From Phaeosaccion multiseriatum (taxonomy: Eukaryota > Ochrophyta, other classes), in NCBI GenBank assembly GCA_965112735.1, contig OZ218953.1, positions 682,001 through 746,000 on the forward strand: a stretch of 64,000 bases of DNA, read 5' to 3'. The notes below the pieces were generated by a model. That model did not search any database and was not told the DNA's origin. It worked only from the letters and a program-made list of their open reading frames with translations. Both the position numbers and the translations under genes were made by a program. This document shows positions 56,401 to 63,769 of this stretch, one piece after another (the stretch's first letter is position 1; the number at the start of each line of letters is the position of its first letter).

Positions 56401-57330
56401 ATCATGAGATCAATGATGTCTGAACTACGGCAGCCGCCCGAGACATGGCCGCAGCTACTGCCAGTGATGGAGGCTGTTGAGAACAGCTCCAACAAGAGCA
56501 GTCGGTCTAACTTGTCTCCCATCCAGCTGCACAGTGGTCACGTACCACAGCGGCCTCTCGACACGATTTTGATCCACGACGCGGATCGGATGCAAAAGGT
56601 TCGGCTACTGCAGCTGACCCCGGCGCAGAGAGACACCCTTGCGACACAACTCCATCAGAGGAAGGAGGGGCAGCGTGCCGAGGCGGCGCGCCAACTGACT
56701 ACCCTCCGCGATCACAAGCGCGATGGCATCAACCAGAGGTTGATGAGTGGCAGACGTGGTGCAGAGCATCGTCAGGACTTGGCCAGAGCTAAGCAGCTCA
56801 ACAGCGAGACGCTGTTTCAGGTCGGAGTCTACGTACTCGTTGCAACAGTAGGGCCTACAAGCAAGATACTAGGCAAGTGGCATGGGCCCTGCCGAGTGCT
56901 TGAAGCCCTTGAGCAACACGTGTACAAGGTGGAGGAGCTTGTGGGCAAGAAGCGTACCTATGAGGTACACATCAGCCGGCTCCGCTACTACTGCGGTGCT
57001 CACGTTAACGTCACCACCGACGTACTTCAACAGATTTCGTATAACACCCAAGACTTTGTGGTGGAGGCCTTTGAAGGCCTCGTTAAGCACGCAGATGATT
57101 CATGGCACGTCATTGTTAAGTGGCGTGGCTTTGACGCCCTCGAGAATAGCGAGGAGCCCATCGAGGCGCTGCACGAAGATACTCCACGTTTACTGGAGAC
57201 CTACCTGCAGCACCATCAGGACAAGCAGTTGATCAGCGCAGTCCGAGCCTATCTGCGCAAGACTACGACGCGATCGGCTACTAAGCCGCTGCGCTCCGCG
57301 CGCACACGAAAGCGGACACAAACTAGATGA
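53386..57330 (+). CDS. pol: retrotransposon pol: protease C-terminus, RT, RNase H, integrase, chromodomain
   Basis: The open frame begins inside the inverted LTR; its first 25 codons are LTR sequence and native coding begins at 53462. Order: rest of protease (SRLILGRPLHKALGL); RT with YRIVCDFREVN, motif A FIEIDGVDMYWQFPLG and, at the catalytic YxDD box, VYIDNVAYW (Asn codon 54625-54627); RNase H (VFPDASDLYWG, FCDHRNLAF); integrase with an HHCC zinc site (GHQGMMGHQG...NCLHCLTN), catalytic residues in WFDFV, QSDRGSHF and GERGVQ; and a C-terminal chromodomain-like segment (DFVVEAFEGL...HVIVKWRGF...SEEPIEAL), which in related elements directs integration to marked chromatin. It ends in a basic Arg/Thr tail. 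Apart from the inserted LTR there are no stops. Confidence 0.93.
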   Translation: MPRKPTFLLYPRMCDRKPSGRTIYHKIELSHGSVSTAQLDKEFRSILVLESLGSRLILGRPLHKALGLESLTEQLHRVHEKRSEETLQRERDDASPATGAAPTKQHSVEKSVCSMGVETIQDYADFEASNFPVQVLGVGAQEVAAESPPPVASAEAPEVSAIGGQPLNNKDREECEGVPDTIQGPSEGVPPSEARRREVLGPIVDKAITDHDFPAELREPMMEALLEFDVWREELLFSDGPANVEPMEVTFTNKVPSSRLPIRQQGAKGAFVNDFCNKLIDKGLGYSNPQSAHGSPAFAVGKPGKPGKYRIVCDFREVNEKVQKVDFGMMNIEDAVASMLGCLWFIEIDGVDMYWQFPLGKLSQVAHTYIFPNGKVTPTRVPQGAKNSGAYVQGQMTHLFRKELCKTHAVYIDNVAYWAKVGEEMVSLTRLTMKRLHSANIKIGLSSFRFGKELKFLGRVHDRRGTRHDPARVQGLTSLAAPETAGDLMTFLCSLQWFHRYIKDFAKLVGPLNALLNKALGQANAKPHQHKRSKAVAKTIPLASVGWDTEHDDAFFQIKRVLAQNTVLSHPDPTKLALVFPDASDLYWGCMITYIDPKELCLPVHEMNHIPVAFGSGAFEGAELRRATIDKEGDATLRGLIQNEYALVGAQKVHIFCDHRNLAFMMSNDSKYPGMTKPMRDRLQRQAVRLQSFDYVIVHFPGHLHDWADPISRRYTHPVSLTPSVLALGKFGPMQVFDTMCDDFTWPSTTEIASLQADALQELQQASKEVGENGRRLLLSSVGDDGLIRACHPTSNPADSTRIWIPSVGAKAEDMHLRLCVTGHQGMMGHQGETNTLSAIKEKFIWHSLDKDVRSLVQNCLHCLTNGKGERVPRPLLAQWHATGPQQLIWFDFVKIGDGVIWAESPEGFMKLQVKQVLCIFDDFSSLSMYEPCLEATARVCARGLLRWFAQHGVVPRWQSDRGSHFLNEVIRELSQLLRCNHHFVVAHNPYSRGLGERGVQTLQKIMRSMMSELRQPPETWPQLLPVMEAVENSSNKSSRSNLSPIQLHSGHVPQRPLDTILIHDADRMQKVRLLQLTPAQRDTLATQLHQRKEGQRAEAARQLTTLRDHKRDGINQRLMSGRRGAEHRQDLARAKQLNSETLFQVGVYVLVATVGPTSKILGKWHGPCRVLEALEQHVYKVEELVGKKRTYEVHISRLRYYCGAHVNVTTDVLQQISYNTQDFVVEAFEGLVKHADDSWHVIVKWRGFDALENSEEPIEALHEDTPRLLETYLQHHQDKQLISAVRAYLRKTTTRSATKPLRSARTRKRTQTR

Positions 57331-57369
57331 TAAACACACTTACTTCCCAGTTGGCTCGAACTATCGCTT

Positions 57370-57377
57370 GGGGGTAG
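57370..57377 (+). other. probable polypurine tract
   Basis: GGGGGTAG lies directly before the 3' LTR, the position where plus-strand synthesis is primed in LTR elements. It is short and contains one T, so the exact tract is uncertain. Confidence 0.5.
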
Positions 57378-57625
57378 TGTGGTAGATTGTCCTGCCTGAG
57401 GGTTTCCGGTCACACATTCTGGGGTATAATAAGAATGTCGGTTTCCTAGGCACGCCCCGAGGGGGTTCAACGGCTCTAGCGTTTCACCCTCCTCTTTGTG
57501 GGCACAAGCTTTGCATCAGCAAGTAGTAGAGATATATTATCAATACGGACACTGACGCCCCACCATAGGCGCAGCATATACTTAGTCCAAACCCCTTAAC
57601 GTTTCTACTATCTTAGCTTAGCACA
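57378..57625 (+). repeat. 3' LTR
   Basis: Appears identical over all 248 bases to the 5' LTR and to the inverted internal copy, which implies recent insertion or recent gene conversion. Confidence 0.95.
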
Positions 57626-58697
57626 ATGCCCACAGGAAACAGAGAGGATCGAAAAAAAAGGGATAGATGCCCACAGGAAACAGAGAGGATCGAAAAAAAA
57701 GGGATAGATGCCCACAGGAAACAGAGAGGATCGAAAAAAAAGGGATAGATGCCCACAGGAAACAGAGAGGATCGAAAAAAAAGGAGTAGATGCCCACAGG
57801 AAACAGAGAGGATCGAAAAAAAAGGGATAGATGCCCACAGGAAACAGAGAGGATCGAAAAAACGGGATAGATGCCCACAGGAAACAGAGAGGATCGAAAA
57901 AAAAGGGATAGATGCCCACAGGAAACAGAGAGGATCGAAAAAAAAGGGATAGATGCCCACAGGAAACAGAGAGGATCGAAAAAAAAGGGATAGATGCCCA
58001 CAGGAAACAGAGAGGATCGAAAAAAAAGGGATAGATGCCCACAGGAAACAGAGAGGATCGAAAAAAAAAGGGATAGATGCCCACAGGAAACAGAGAGGAT
58101 CGAAAAAAAGGGATAGATGCCCACAGGAAACAGAGAGGATCGAAAAAAAAGGGATAGATGCCCACAGGAAACAGAGAGGATCGAAAAAAAAGGGATAGAT
58201 GCCCACAGGAAACAGAGAGGATCGAAAAAAAAGGAGTAGATGCCCACAGGAAACAGAGAGGATCGAAAAAAAAGGGATAGATGCCCACAGGAAACAGAGA
58301 GGATCGAAAAAAAAGGGATAGATGCCCACAGGAAACAGAGAGGATCGAAAAAAAGGGATAGATGCCCACAGGAAACAGAGAGGATCGAAAAAAAAGGGAT
58401 AGATGCCCACAGGAAACAGAGAGGATCGAAAAAAAAGGGATAGATGCCCACAGGAAACAGAGAGGATCGAAAAAAAAGGAGTAGATGCCCACAGGAAACA
58501 GAGAGGATCGAAAAAAAAGGAATAGATGCCCACAGGAAACAGAGAGGATCGAAAAAAAAGGGATAGATGCCCACAGGAAACAGAGAGGATCGAAAAAAAA
58601 GGGATAGATGCCCACAGGAAACAGAGAGGATCGAAAAAAAAGGGATAGATGCCCACAGGAAACAGAGAGGATCGAAAAAAAAGGGATAGATGCCCAC
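57626..58697. repeat. 41-bp minisatellite, right block (about 26 units)
   Basis: Continuation of the array at 51130-51576 in the same orientation. Units vary mostly in the A-run length (6 to 9) and GGGATA/GGAGTA/GGAATA. The last unit passes without a break into the tRNA-like gene: its GGATCGAA continues as GGATCGAACTCCCGACC. Because 41 is not a multiple of three, all three minus-strand frames are open for over 330 codons; these are artefacts. Confidence 0.95.
58675..58682 (-). terminator. oligo-T Pol III terminator of the tRNA-like gene
   Basis: Eight consecutive T on the minus strand, 15 bases after the tRNA 3' end, as expected for RNA polymerase III. The same T run recurs in almost every 41-bp unit of the array. 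Confidence 0.7.
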
Positions 58698-58789
58698 AGG
58701 AAACAGAGAGGATCGAACTCCCGACCTTTCGCTGACTTATCTCTGTCGAAATTCGAAGGCGAACATGATATCCACTACACTATGCTTGC
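58698..58789 (-). tRNA. tRNA-Arg(UCG)-like gene with a 19-nt intron
   Basis: Folds on the minus strand as acceptor GCAAGCA/TGTTTCC (one C-C mismatch and one G-T pair), D arm GTG/CAT with A14, GG and A21 in the loop, anticodon stem TTCGC/GCGAA, loop C-T-TCG-A-A, T stem GGGAG/CTCTC (one G-T) with loop TTCGATC. The anticodon stem pairs only if 19 bases after position 37 are removed, the standard site of nuclear tRNA introns. Box A (TAGTGTAGTGG) and box B (AGTTCGATCC) match Pol III promoters. 73 nt when spliced. The acceptor mismatch leaves open that it is a decayed gene. Confidence 0.72.
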
Positions 58790-58829
58790 CAGCAGATGAA
58801 ATTTCTTGCTATTTAATTGAAAAAACATG

Positions 58830-59035
58830 TTTTTTTGTCGTCTCATCTCCCCTTTAAGCTGGCCATGTTTATTTGTCGTCTCATCTCCCCTTCAAGCTGG
58901 CCTTACTAAAGCTGGCCTTAGAGGGAGCCGCAAATGTTTTTTTTTGTCTCATCTTACCTGTGGAAATTCGCCTCCAGACTGGCCTTAGTAAAGCCTAGGC
59001 CTAGAGGGAGCCGCAAATGTTTTTTTTTTCTCGTC
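58830..59035. repeat. local direct repeats beside the tRNA gene
   Basis: TTGTCGTCTCATCTCCCCTT plus AAGCTGGCC occurs twice (near 58835 and 58873). GAGGGAGCCGCAAATG followed by a long T run occurs twice (58921 and 59005). They lie upstream of the tRNA in its own orientation. No coding capacity. Confidence 0.75.
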
Positions 59036-59088
59036 TCGCCTATAAGTTCGGCGCCAGACGGCCTGCTTCCTGCTTCTGGGCCCTCAGC

Positions 59089-59110
59089 CAGAAGCATGTC
59101 AGGGGCCGAC
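59089..59110. repeat. terminal repeat, right partner of 50966-50987
   Basis: CAGAAGCATGTCAGGGGCCG with AC following is the inverted form of 50966-50987 with one difference. Together they bracket about 8.1 kb holding the minisatellite, tRNA and retrotransposon. Confidence 0.7.
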
Positions 59111-59142
59111 CTGTAATCAGATAATCTTGTACAGGGTCGACT

Positions 59143-59810
59143 CCCCCCCTCCCTCCCTCCCTCCCTCCCTCCCTCCCTCCCTCCCTCCCTCCCTCTTTCC
59201 CTCCCTTTCCCCTCCCTCTCTCCCTCTCTCCCTCTCTCCCTCTCTCCCTCTCTTCCTCTCTCCCTCCCTCTCTCCCTCTCTCCCTCTCTCCCTCACCCCC
59301 ATCGCTCCCTCCCTCCCTCTCCTCCCTCCCTCCCTCCCTCCCTCCCTCCCTCCCTCCCTCCCTCCCTCCCTTCCTCCCTTCCTCCCTGCCTCCCTCCCTC
59401 CCTCCCTCCCTCCCTCCCTCCCTCCCTCCCTCCCTCCCTCCCTCCCTCCCTCCCTCCCTCCCTCCCTCCCTCCCTCCCTCCCTCCCTCCCTCCCTCCCTC
59501 CCTCCCTCCCTCCCTCCCTCCCTCCCTCCCTCCCTCCCTCCCTCCCTCCCTCCCTCCCTCCCTCCCTCCCTCCCTCCCTCCCTCCCTCCCTCCCCTCCCT
59601 CCCTCCCTCCCTCCCTCCCTCCCTCCCTCCCTCCCTCCCTCCCTCCCTCCCTCCCTCCCTCCCTCCCTCCCTCCCTCCCTCCCTCCCCCTCGCCCTCTCT
59701 CCCTCCCTCCCTCCCCCCCCCCCCCTCGCCCTCCCTCCCTCCCTCCCTTCCTTCCTTCCTCACTCCCTCCCTCCAACCCTCCCTCCTTCCCTCCCTCCCT
59801 CCCTCTTTCC
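59143..59810. repeat. CCCT (GGGA) tetranucleotide array, about 650 bp
   Basis: Long runs of CCCT with interruptions (CTCTCC near 59220-59300, CCTTCC near 59380). The minus strand is G-rich with regularly spaced GGG runs and could form G-quadruplexes. It produces long artefactual frames on both strands. Confidence 0.95.
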
Positions 59811-59817
59811 CGGTATT

Positions 59818-60003
59818 CCTCCCTGTGGAAAGTCGATTCGCAAGTCAATGGCCCAGGCCCAGGCAGATACGGTGAGAACGGGTGGCGTGGCTCTCACTAT
59901 CCTTTGTGCGTAGGTGGTCGCTTAGGACTAGCATGCAATTCGTTAATAGAGGCAAGGCTGGCTGCTAGGCTGGCTTTGTGTCTAGTTCCATCCTATCTGT
60001 AGG
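59818..60003 (+). repeat. dispersed repeat copy 2 (VNGPGPGRYGE-type)
   Basis: Partner of 43690-43895 in opposite orientation, sharing TCAATGGCCCAGGCCCAGGC and AGAGGCAAGGCTGGCTGC. It lies directly upstream of the PHD-finger fragment, so the two may belong to one mobile or duplicated unit. Confidence 0.7.
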
Positions 60004-60029
60004 CGACATGGGCACGTCGTTTTACATGC

Positions 60030-60329
60030 TCATGTCGTTTTACAATAGACAAGAGGAAGCGACGGTGGAGGCCGCGTCTACGCGTGGGCGACGCGTCAAG
60101 AAGCCCAAAGACTTCAAGGCATTGGCTGGCTCGTGGTACACGAGAGGAAGCAGAGAGTACTGACGGAAGCGAGGAGGTGGCTACTTGCCATATACGTAAA
60201 GAGGACAGCGACCACCAACACCTATTGCTGTATAAGACCTGCAACAAGCAGTTACATACTTATTGCCTTGTTTGGCCTCTGCCCGTGGTCCCTAAAGGGG
60301 ACTGGTACTGCCCAGAACACGAATGGTAG
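60030..60329 (+). pseudogene. PHD-finger fragment with frameshift and missing zinc ligands
   Basis: One frame encodes EEATVEAASTRGRRVKKPKD and DFKALAG, a basic segment often found before PHD fingers. After a frame change near 60130 another frame gives EEVATCHIRKEDSDHQHLLL, then YKTCNKQLHTYCLVWPLPVV and PKGDWYCPEHEW before a stop. PHD fingers bind histone H3 tails through a Cys4-His-Cys3 zinc site. Here the hydrophobic core, H-x2-YC, PxGDWYCPEH and the Trp are clear, but the second Cys of the first pair is Arg (CHIR), the CDxC pair is YKTC and the last CxxC reads CPEH. Most likely a decayed fragment. Confidence 0.65.
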
Positions 60330-60951
60330 GCACGCACGAGGAGGGTAGTGGAGAGGCCAAGGAAGGCAGTAGACGGCAGCAGGGAGGGACACGTTTTGAA
60401 CGCGAGTAGCGAGGGACGTGTTCAGCATCATAGATCAGGGGAATAAAGCAGATGTAAAGCGGAGATTTTTTTTTGGGTACTTTTTGGCCCCATCATCTGT
60501 CGCGAAGCCAGCCTACTAGACTAAAGAGGCCCCCATTAACTGGGCTGAAACCCGTCCAACACTAAAGTAACCCCGGATAGCCGATGCCAGGGGTACCATG
60601 CTCAAGCAAAAGCGCGTCAGGGGCGGCGGGCGGAACAAGCCCACAACTGACACCGCAGGCGCAGCGCGGCCGGCCGGCCGGTAGCATGTAGGAAATAGTA
60701 CTTGGGCGCCGGCGATGGCAGATAAAAGATAGCACGTCAGGGGTCCGTGCCCTCCTCCTCATCGCTTTCGTTCCGCTCTGCGGGGAGTGGCCGCAGAGCG
60801 GCTCCACCTCCTCTCCATCCGAAAAACATTGCATAATACGATCATACTAAAGACAGTTGGTCTTTATCTCAACATCCTTCCTCCCTTCCTTCCTTCCTTC
60901 CTCCTTCCCTTCTTTCTCCCTGCTCCTGCACCCCTTCCCTCCCTTCCTTAC
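60330..60951. other. non-coding stretch with fragments of inverted-repeat elements
   Basis: 60560-60745 contains GGATAGCCGATGCCAGGGGT and, further on, GATAGCACGTCAGGGGTCC, words related to the termini and interior of the 133-bp element at 50822, so it is probably an older relative. A CCTT-rich tract is at 60880-60950. No gene seen. Confidence 0.5.
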
Positions 60952-62678
60952 CTGTCGTCGCTCTCCCCCCTCGCGGTCGTGGCCCTCCTGACTGTCATCC
61001 TCCTCCTCTGTGAAGCCGTGAAGGGCTGACAATGCGAGGTGCCCGAACCAAATCTCACACGCCCCGTTCTCCTTCAGGTGGTGCTGCTGGGGATGGGGTG
61101 GATGGCAGCGGGTCGGATCGCCGTGGGATGGCAGTGGAAGTAGAAGTGGGTGGCAGCGGGTCGGATGGCAGGGGATGGGGGGTATGGCAGTGGATGAGGT
61201 GGAGTGGTCGGGTAGGGTGGCGTGGCAGTGATACCCTACACTGACCCTGACACCCAACGGACTGTCCTGACCCCTGACACCCACCTCCAACACATCATCC
61301 CCACTGAGGTTTGGGTAAGAAAGTCCTCCTCTATTAGCAACACGGAAACTCAAAATACCGAGCACCCACAAGACTTCTTCTCATACCTATCACTGGTCCT
61401 CACACCCACCTCCAACACTCGTCCAAGCTGAGATTGGGTACAGTAAGTCTTCCTCTGTAAGGGAAAACACGCCTCGCTTTCACTCCCTTACTCTCACTCA
61501 CTCACTCACACACCTCACCCCTCACACCTCACTCCTCGCCCCACACCCCTCACACCTGACACCTCACCCCTCACACCTCACCACTCACCCCTCACCCCTC
61601 AAACCTCACCCCGCACACCCCACACCTCACACCTCACACCTCACCCCTCACACCTCACTCCTCACCCCTCACACCTCACTCCTCACACCTCACACCTCAC
61701 ACCTCACACCTCACCCCGCACACCTCAGCCACCCCTCACACCTCGCACCTCACACCTCACCCCTCACACCTCACTCCTCACCCCTCACACCTCACTCCTC
61801 ACCCCTCACACCTCACTCCTCACCCTGCACACCTCACCCCTCACACCTTCACACCTCACCCCTCACCCCTCACTCCTCACCCCTCACACCTCAATCCTCA
61901 CCCCTAACACCTCACCCCGCACACCTCACCCCTCACACCTCACCCCGCACACCTCACCCCTCACACCTCAAACCTCACCCCGCACACTCTCATACCCTTG
62001 CTCACCTCACTTTCCTCGGGCACCGTCTCGCGGATCGCCGCCAACTGATCTGGAGTAACCCCTCAGCAGTAGAAGAAGCCCTTGGTCATGGTGCCGTGTC
62101 CGTGGGAGTAGATGCTGACACCTCTTTCCCCAACCTTGCCCAATGCGACGGTACCCACTGCCTTCTCCACGCGGACCTGATGGCAGTGGATGAGATGCAT
62201 GTCAGTAAATGGGATGGATGGCAGTGGATGGGGAGTATTTAGGTATTTAGAGGCGTGTGGGAGGAGCTGTGCGGGAGGCGTCTGACTGACTGACTGACTG
62301 ACTGACTGAACGCCCACCCATTCACTCACCCAACCACGCACCCACCATCCACCCACCCATTGACTTACGAACCCCCGACTCACCGTTAGTATTGAGCACG
62401 CTGACACTCTTCTCGGTGAGCGGGTGGTGGTCTGTGAGTGAGAGTGAGAGAGAGAGAGCAAGTCAGTGCGAGTATACAATCGTAGACTGTCCGGTGTACT
62501 GAAAGAAGCCTCCTTCCTTCCTTCCTTCCTTCCTTGTATAATACAGTTTCAAACTAGAAGCCTGAAAGGAGGAGACAATCTTGCTCTGCAACCACTTCTC
62601 CTCAGACTCATGCAAGTGCCCTTGAGCCACGAGCTCTCGAACATGGTCCATGGCTCCAGCAAGCATGATGCGAGTGCA
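60952..62678 (-). pseudogene. multi-exon fragment, possibly C-terminal part of a Na+/H+ exchanger with a cNMP-like domain
   Basis: Four exon-like segments with GT-AG borders: about 62575-62678 (MLAGAMDHVRELVAQGHLHE), 62384-62431 (HPLTEKSVSVLNTNG), 62006-62176 (KAVGTVALGKVGERGVSIYS...MTKGFFYC, stop, GVTPDQLAAIRETVPEESE) and 60952-61083 (HLKENGACEIWFGHLALSAL...TEEEDD). The first resembles the helix after the membrane domain of some exchangers; the middle segments resemble the end of a cyclic-nucleotide-binding fold (GERG, then a helix ending in EIW). This is a weak, pattern-level resemblance. An in-frame TGA (62063-62065) interrupts the third segment, and I find no upstream exons; an inverted-repeat element sits at 62856. 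Probably a broken or truncated gene. Confidence 0.35.
61495..61995. repeat. CTCACACCTCACCCCT minisatellite, about 500 bp
   Basis: Irregular tandem copies of CTCACACCTCACCCC and CTCACTCCTCACCCC, with higher-order repeats of about 25 bases. Lies between two exon-like segments of the fragment at 60952-62678. Confidence 0.9.
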
Positions 62679-62855
62679 CTGAAACCGAGGCTACTGCAGC
62701 TTCTGCCGTGGCTTGGTGGTGGTGATGGTGGTGGTGCCTGCGAATGTGAACCGGTCCCGACACACAAACGCACACACGCACACACACAGCCACACTTGGA
62801 CAAACGTAGCCATGCGAAACTATACGTAACCACACGTACCTGGTGGTTACGTATA

Positions 62856-63023
62856 GTCGACCCTTGACAAGGTTCTGAGGCGACCCAGGCCAGAACCTGG
62901 AACCTGGATCCAGGTTCAGGGGGACCTCATCATTGCCTTATTACACGGCTTTTCCGGGGAACCTGGAACCTATTACACGCTTTCCCCCAGAACCTGGAAC
63001 TCAGAACCTTGTCAGGGGTCGAT
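62856..63023. mobile_element. MITE-like element, 168 bp, 24-bp terminal inverted repeats
   Basis: Left end GTCGACCCTTGACAAGGTTC plus TGAG; right end CTCAGAACCTTGTCAGGGGT plus CGA(T), inverted with one mismatch. The interior is made of CAGAACCTGGAACC-type repeats, including the palindrome AACCTGGATCCAGGTT. Just outside on the left is another hairpin, ACGTAACCAC/GTGGTTACGT (62824-62852). Terminal GTCGACCC is shared with the element at 50822. Confidence 0.75.
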
Positions 63024-63160
63024 CGAAGGGGGGGGGCGGAAAACAAGAAGCGGAAGAGCAAGTAGAGGTCAAGATGATGCCTTGCTTGCCCCCTGCCTGT
63101 ATGCATCACAACATGCATGTGCTAGCGGCGCTAGTTAGAGATCCGGCCGGGGCGGGGGGG

Positions 63161-63221
63161 TAGAAGGGCAAAACACTAACCCCACACAATAATGGTTTAG
63201 TGGGGTAGTGTTGCCCTTCTA
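63161..63221. repeat. 61-bp hairpin with 21-24 bp arms
   Basis: Left arm TAGAAGGGCAAAACACTAAC plus CCCA; right arm TGGGGTAGTGTTGCCCTTCT plus A is its complement except for a few single-base bulges, with a loop of about 16 bases (CACAATAATGGTTTAG). Either a tiny inverted-repeat element or a structured RNA; no flanking duplication is obvious. Confidence 0.7.
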
Positions 63222-63769
63222 TACTTTGGCATCAAGCGACAGGGAGGTTAAAAGTATCCCCCCCATCACGGCTGGCTGTAGAGTTGGTGGTTGCTTGGTC
63301 AAACCTCACGGCTGGCTGTGACGCGAAAGAACCACTGCGCTTCATCTCTCCACAGAGCACCCCTGTGTCCTCCTTTTGCCCCGATCTCCCCCCCCACCCC
63401 CCCCCCCTTCGTCAGCCGCCGCAGCAGCAGCGCCGGGCGAAGGCCCTTGCTTCCTCAGAGACTTTCCTCTTCTTCCTTCCCCCGCTTCAGTCTGCCAGGG
63501 TGAGGAGCCCGCATGGCCGAAAGCAAAATAAAAAGAAAGGAGATCTCAACTGACAACGACAATCCGGATGCCAACATGCCATCCCTTTTTTTTTTCCTTC
63601 TCCCCGGCTACTAAAGACTAAAGAATTAAAAGAACGAAAGAAAAGGGCGCAGGGCGCAGATAAAAGAAAGAAAGGGGAAGGTCTAACACGCCAATGCCCT
63701 CTCTCGCACCCCAATTTCTTCGGTGACTCCCAATTTTACTTCGTGGCGATGCACTGAAGGCCACATGGC
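63222..63769. other. unassigned region upstream of the last gene
   Basis: Contains ACGGCTGGCTGT twice (63268 and 63308), C-rich runs at 63390-63410 and AT-richer sequence at 63580-63700 with ACTAAAGACTAAAGAATTAAAAG. It may be the promoter and 5' UTR of the open frame at 63770. No gene seen. Confidence 0.4.

Larger units (their letters stand above)
51577..57625 (+). mobile_element. chromodomain Ty3/gypsy LTR retrotransposon carrying a nested solo LTR
   Basis: A 6,049-bp element with 248-bp LTRs (51577-51824 and 57378-57625) that look identical base for base. It encodes gag with a zinc knuckle, protease, RT, RNase H and integrase in Ty3 order, and a chromodomain-like tail. It inserted into the 41-bp array: left flank CTGC, right flank ATGC, consistent with a 4-bp target duplication with one change (intact units read GTAGATGCCC there). 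Both coding parts lie in one frame but are separated by an inverted LTR at 53214-53461. Without that insertion it would be a recent, nearly intact copy. Confidence 0.95.

Noticed and set aside
57608-58697. Three overlapping minus-strand frames of 335-359 codons (GIYPFFFDPLCFLWAS repeats)
   Set aside because: Pure consequence of a 41-bp repeat without stops, where the three frames cycle into each other every 123 bases. No start context and no non-repeat sequence.
59117-60002. Long Pro-Ser-Leu (plus) and Gly-Arg-Glu (minus) frames over the CCCT array
   Set aside because: Tetranucleotide repeat without stops in any frame; not a gene.
62063-62065. Selenocysteine at the in-frame TGA
   Set aside because: No recognised selenoprotein family, no SECIS-like element that I can see, and the rest of the fragment lacks upstream exons; decay is simpler.
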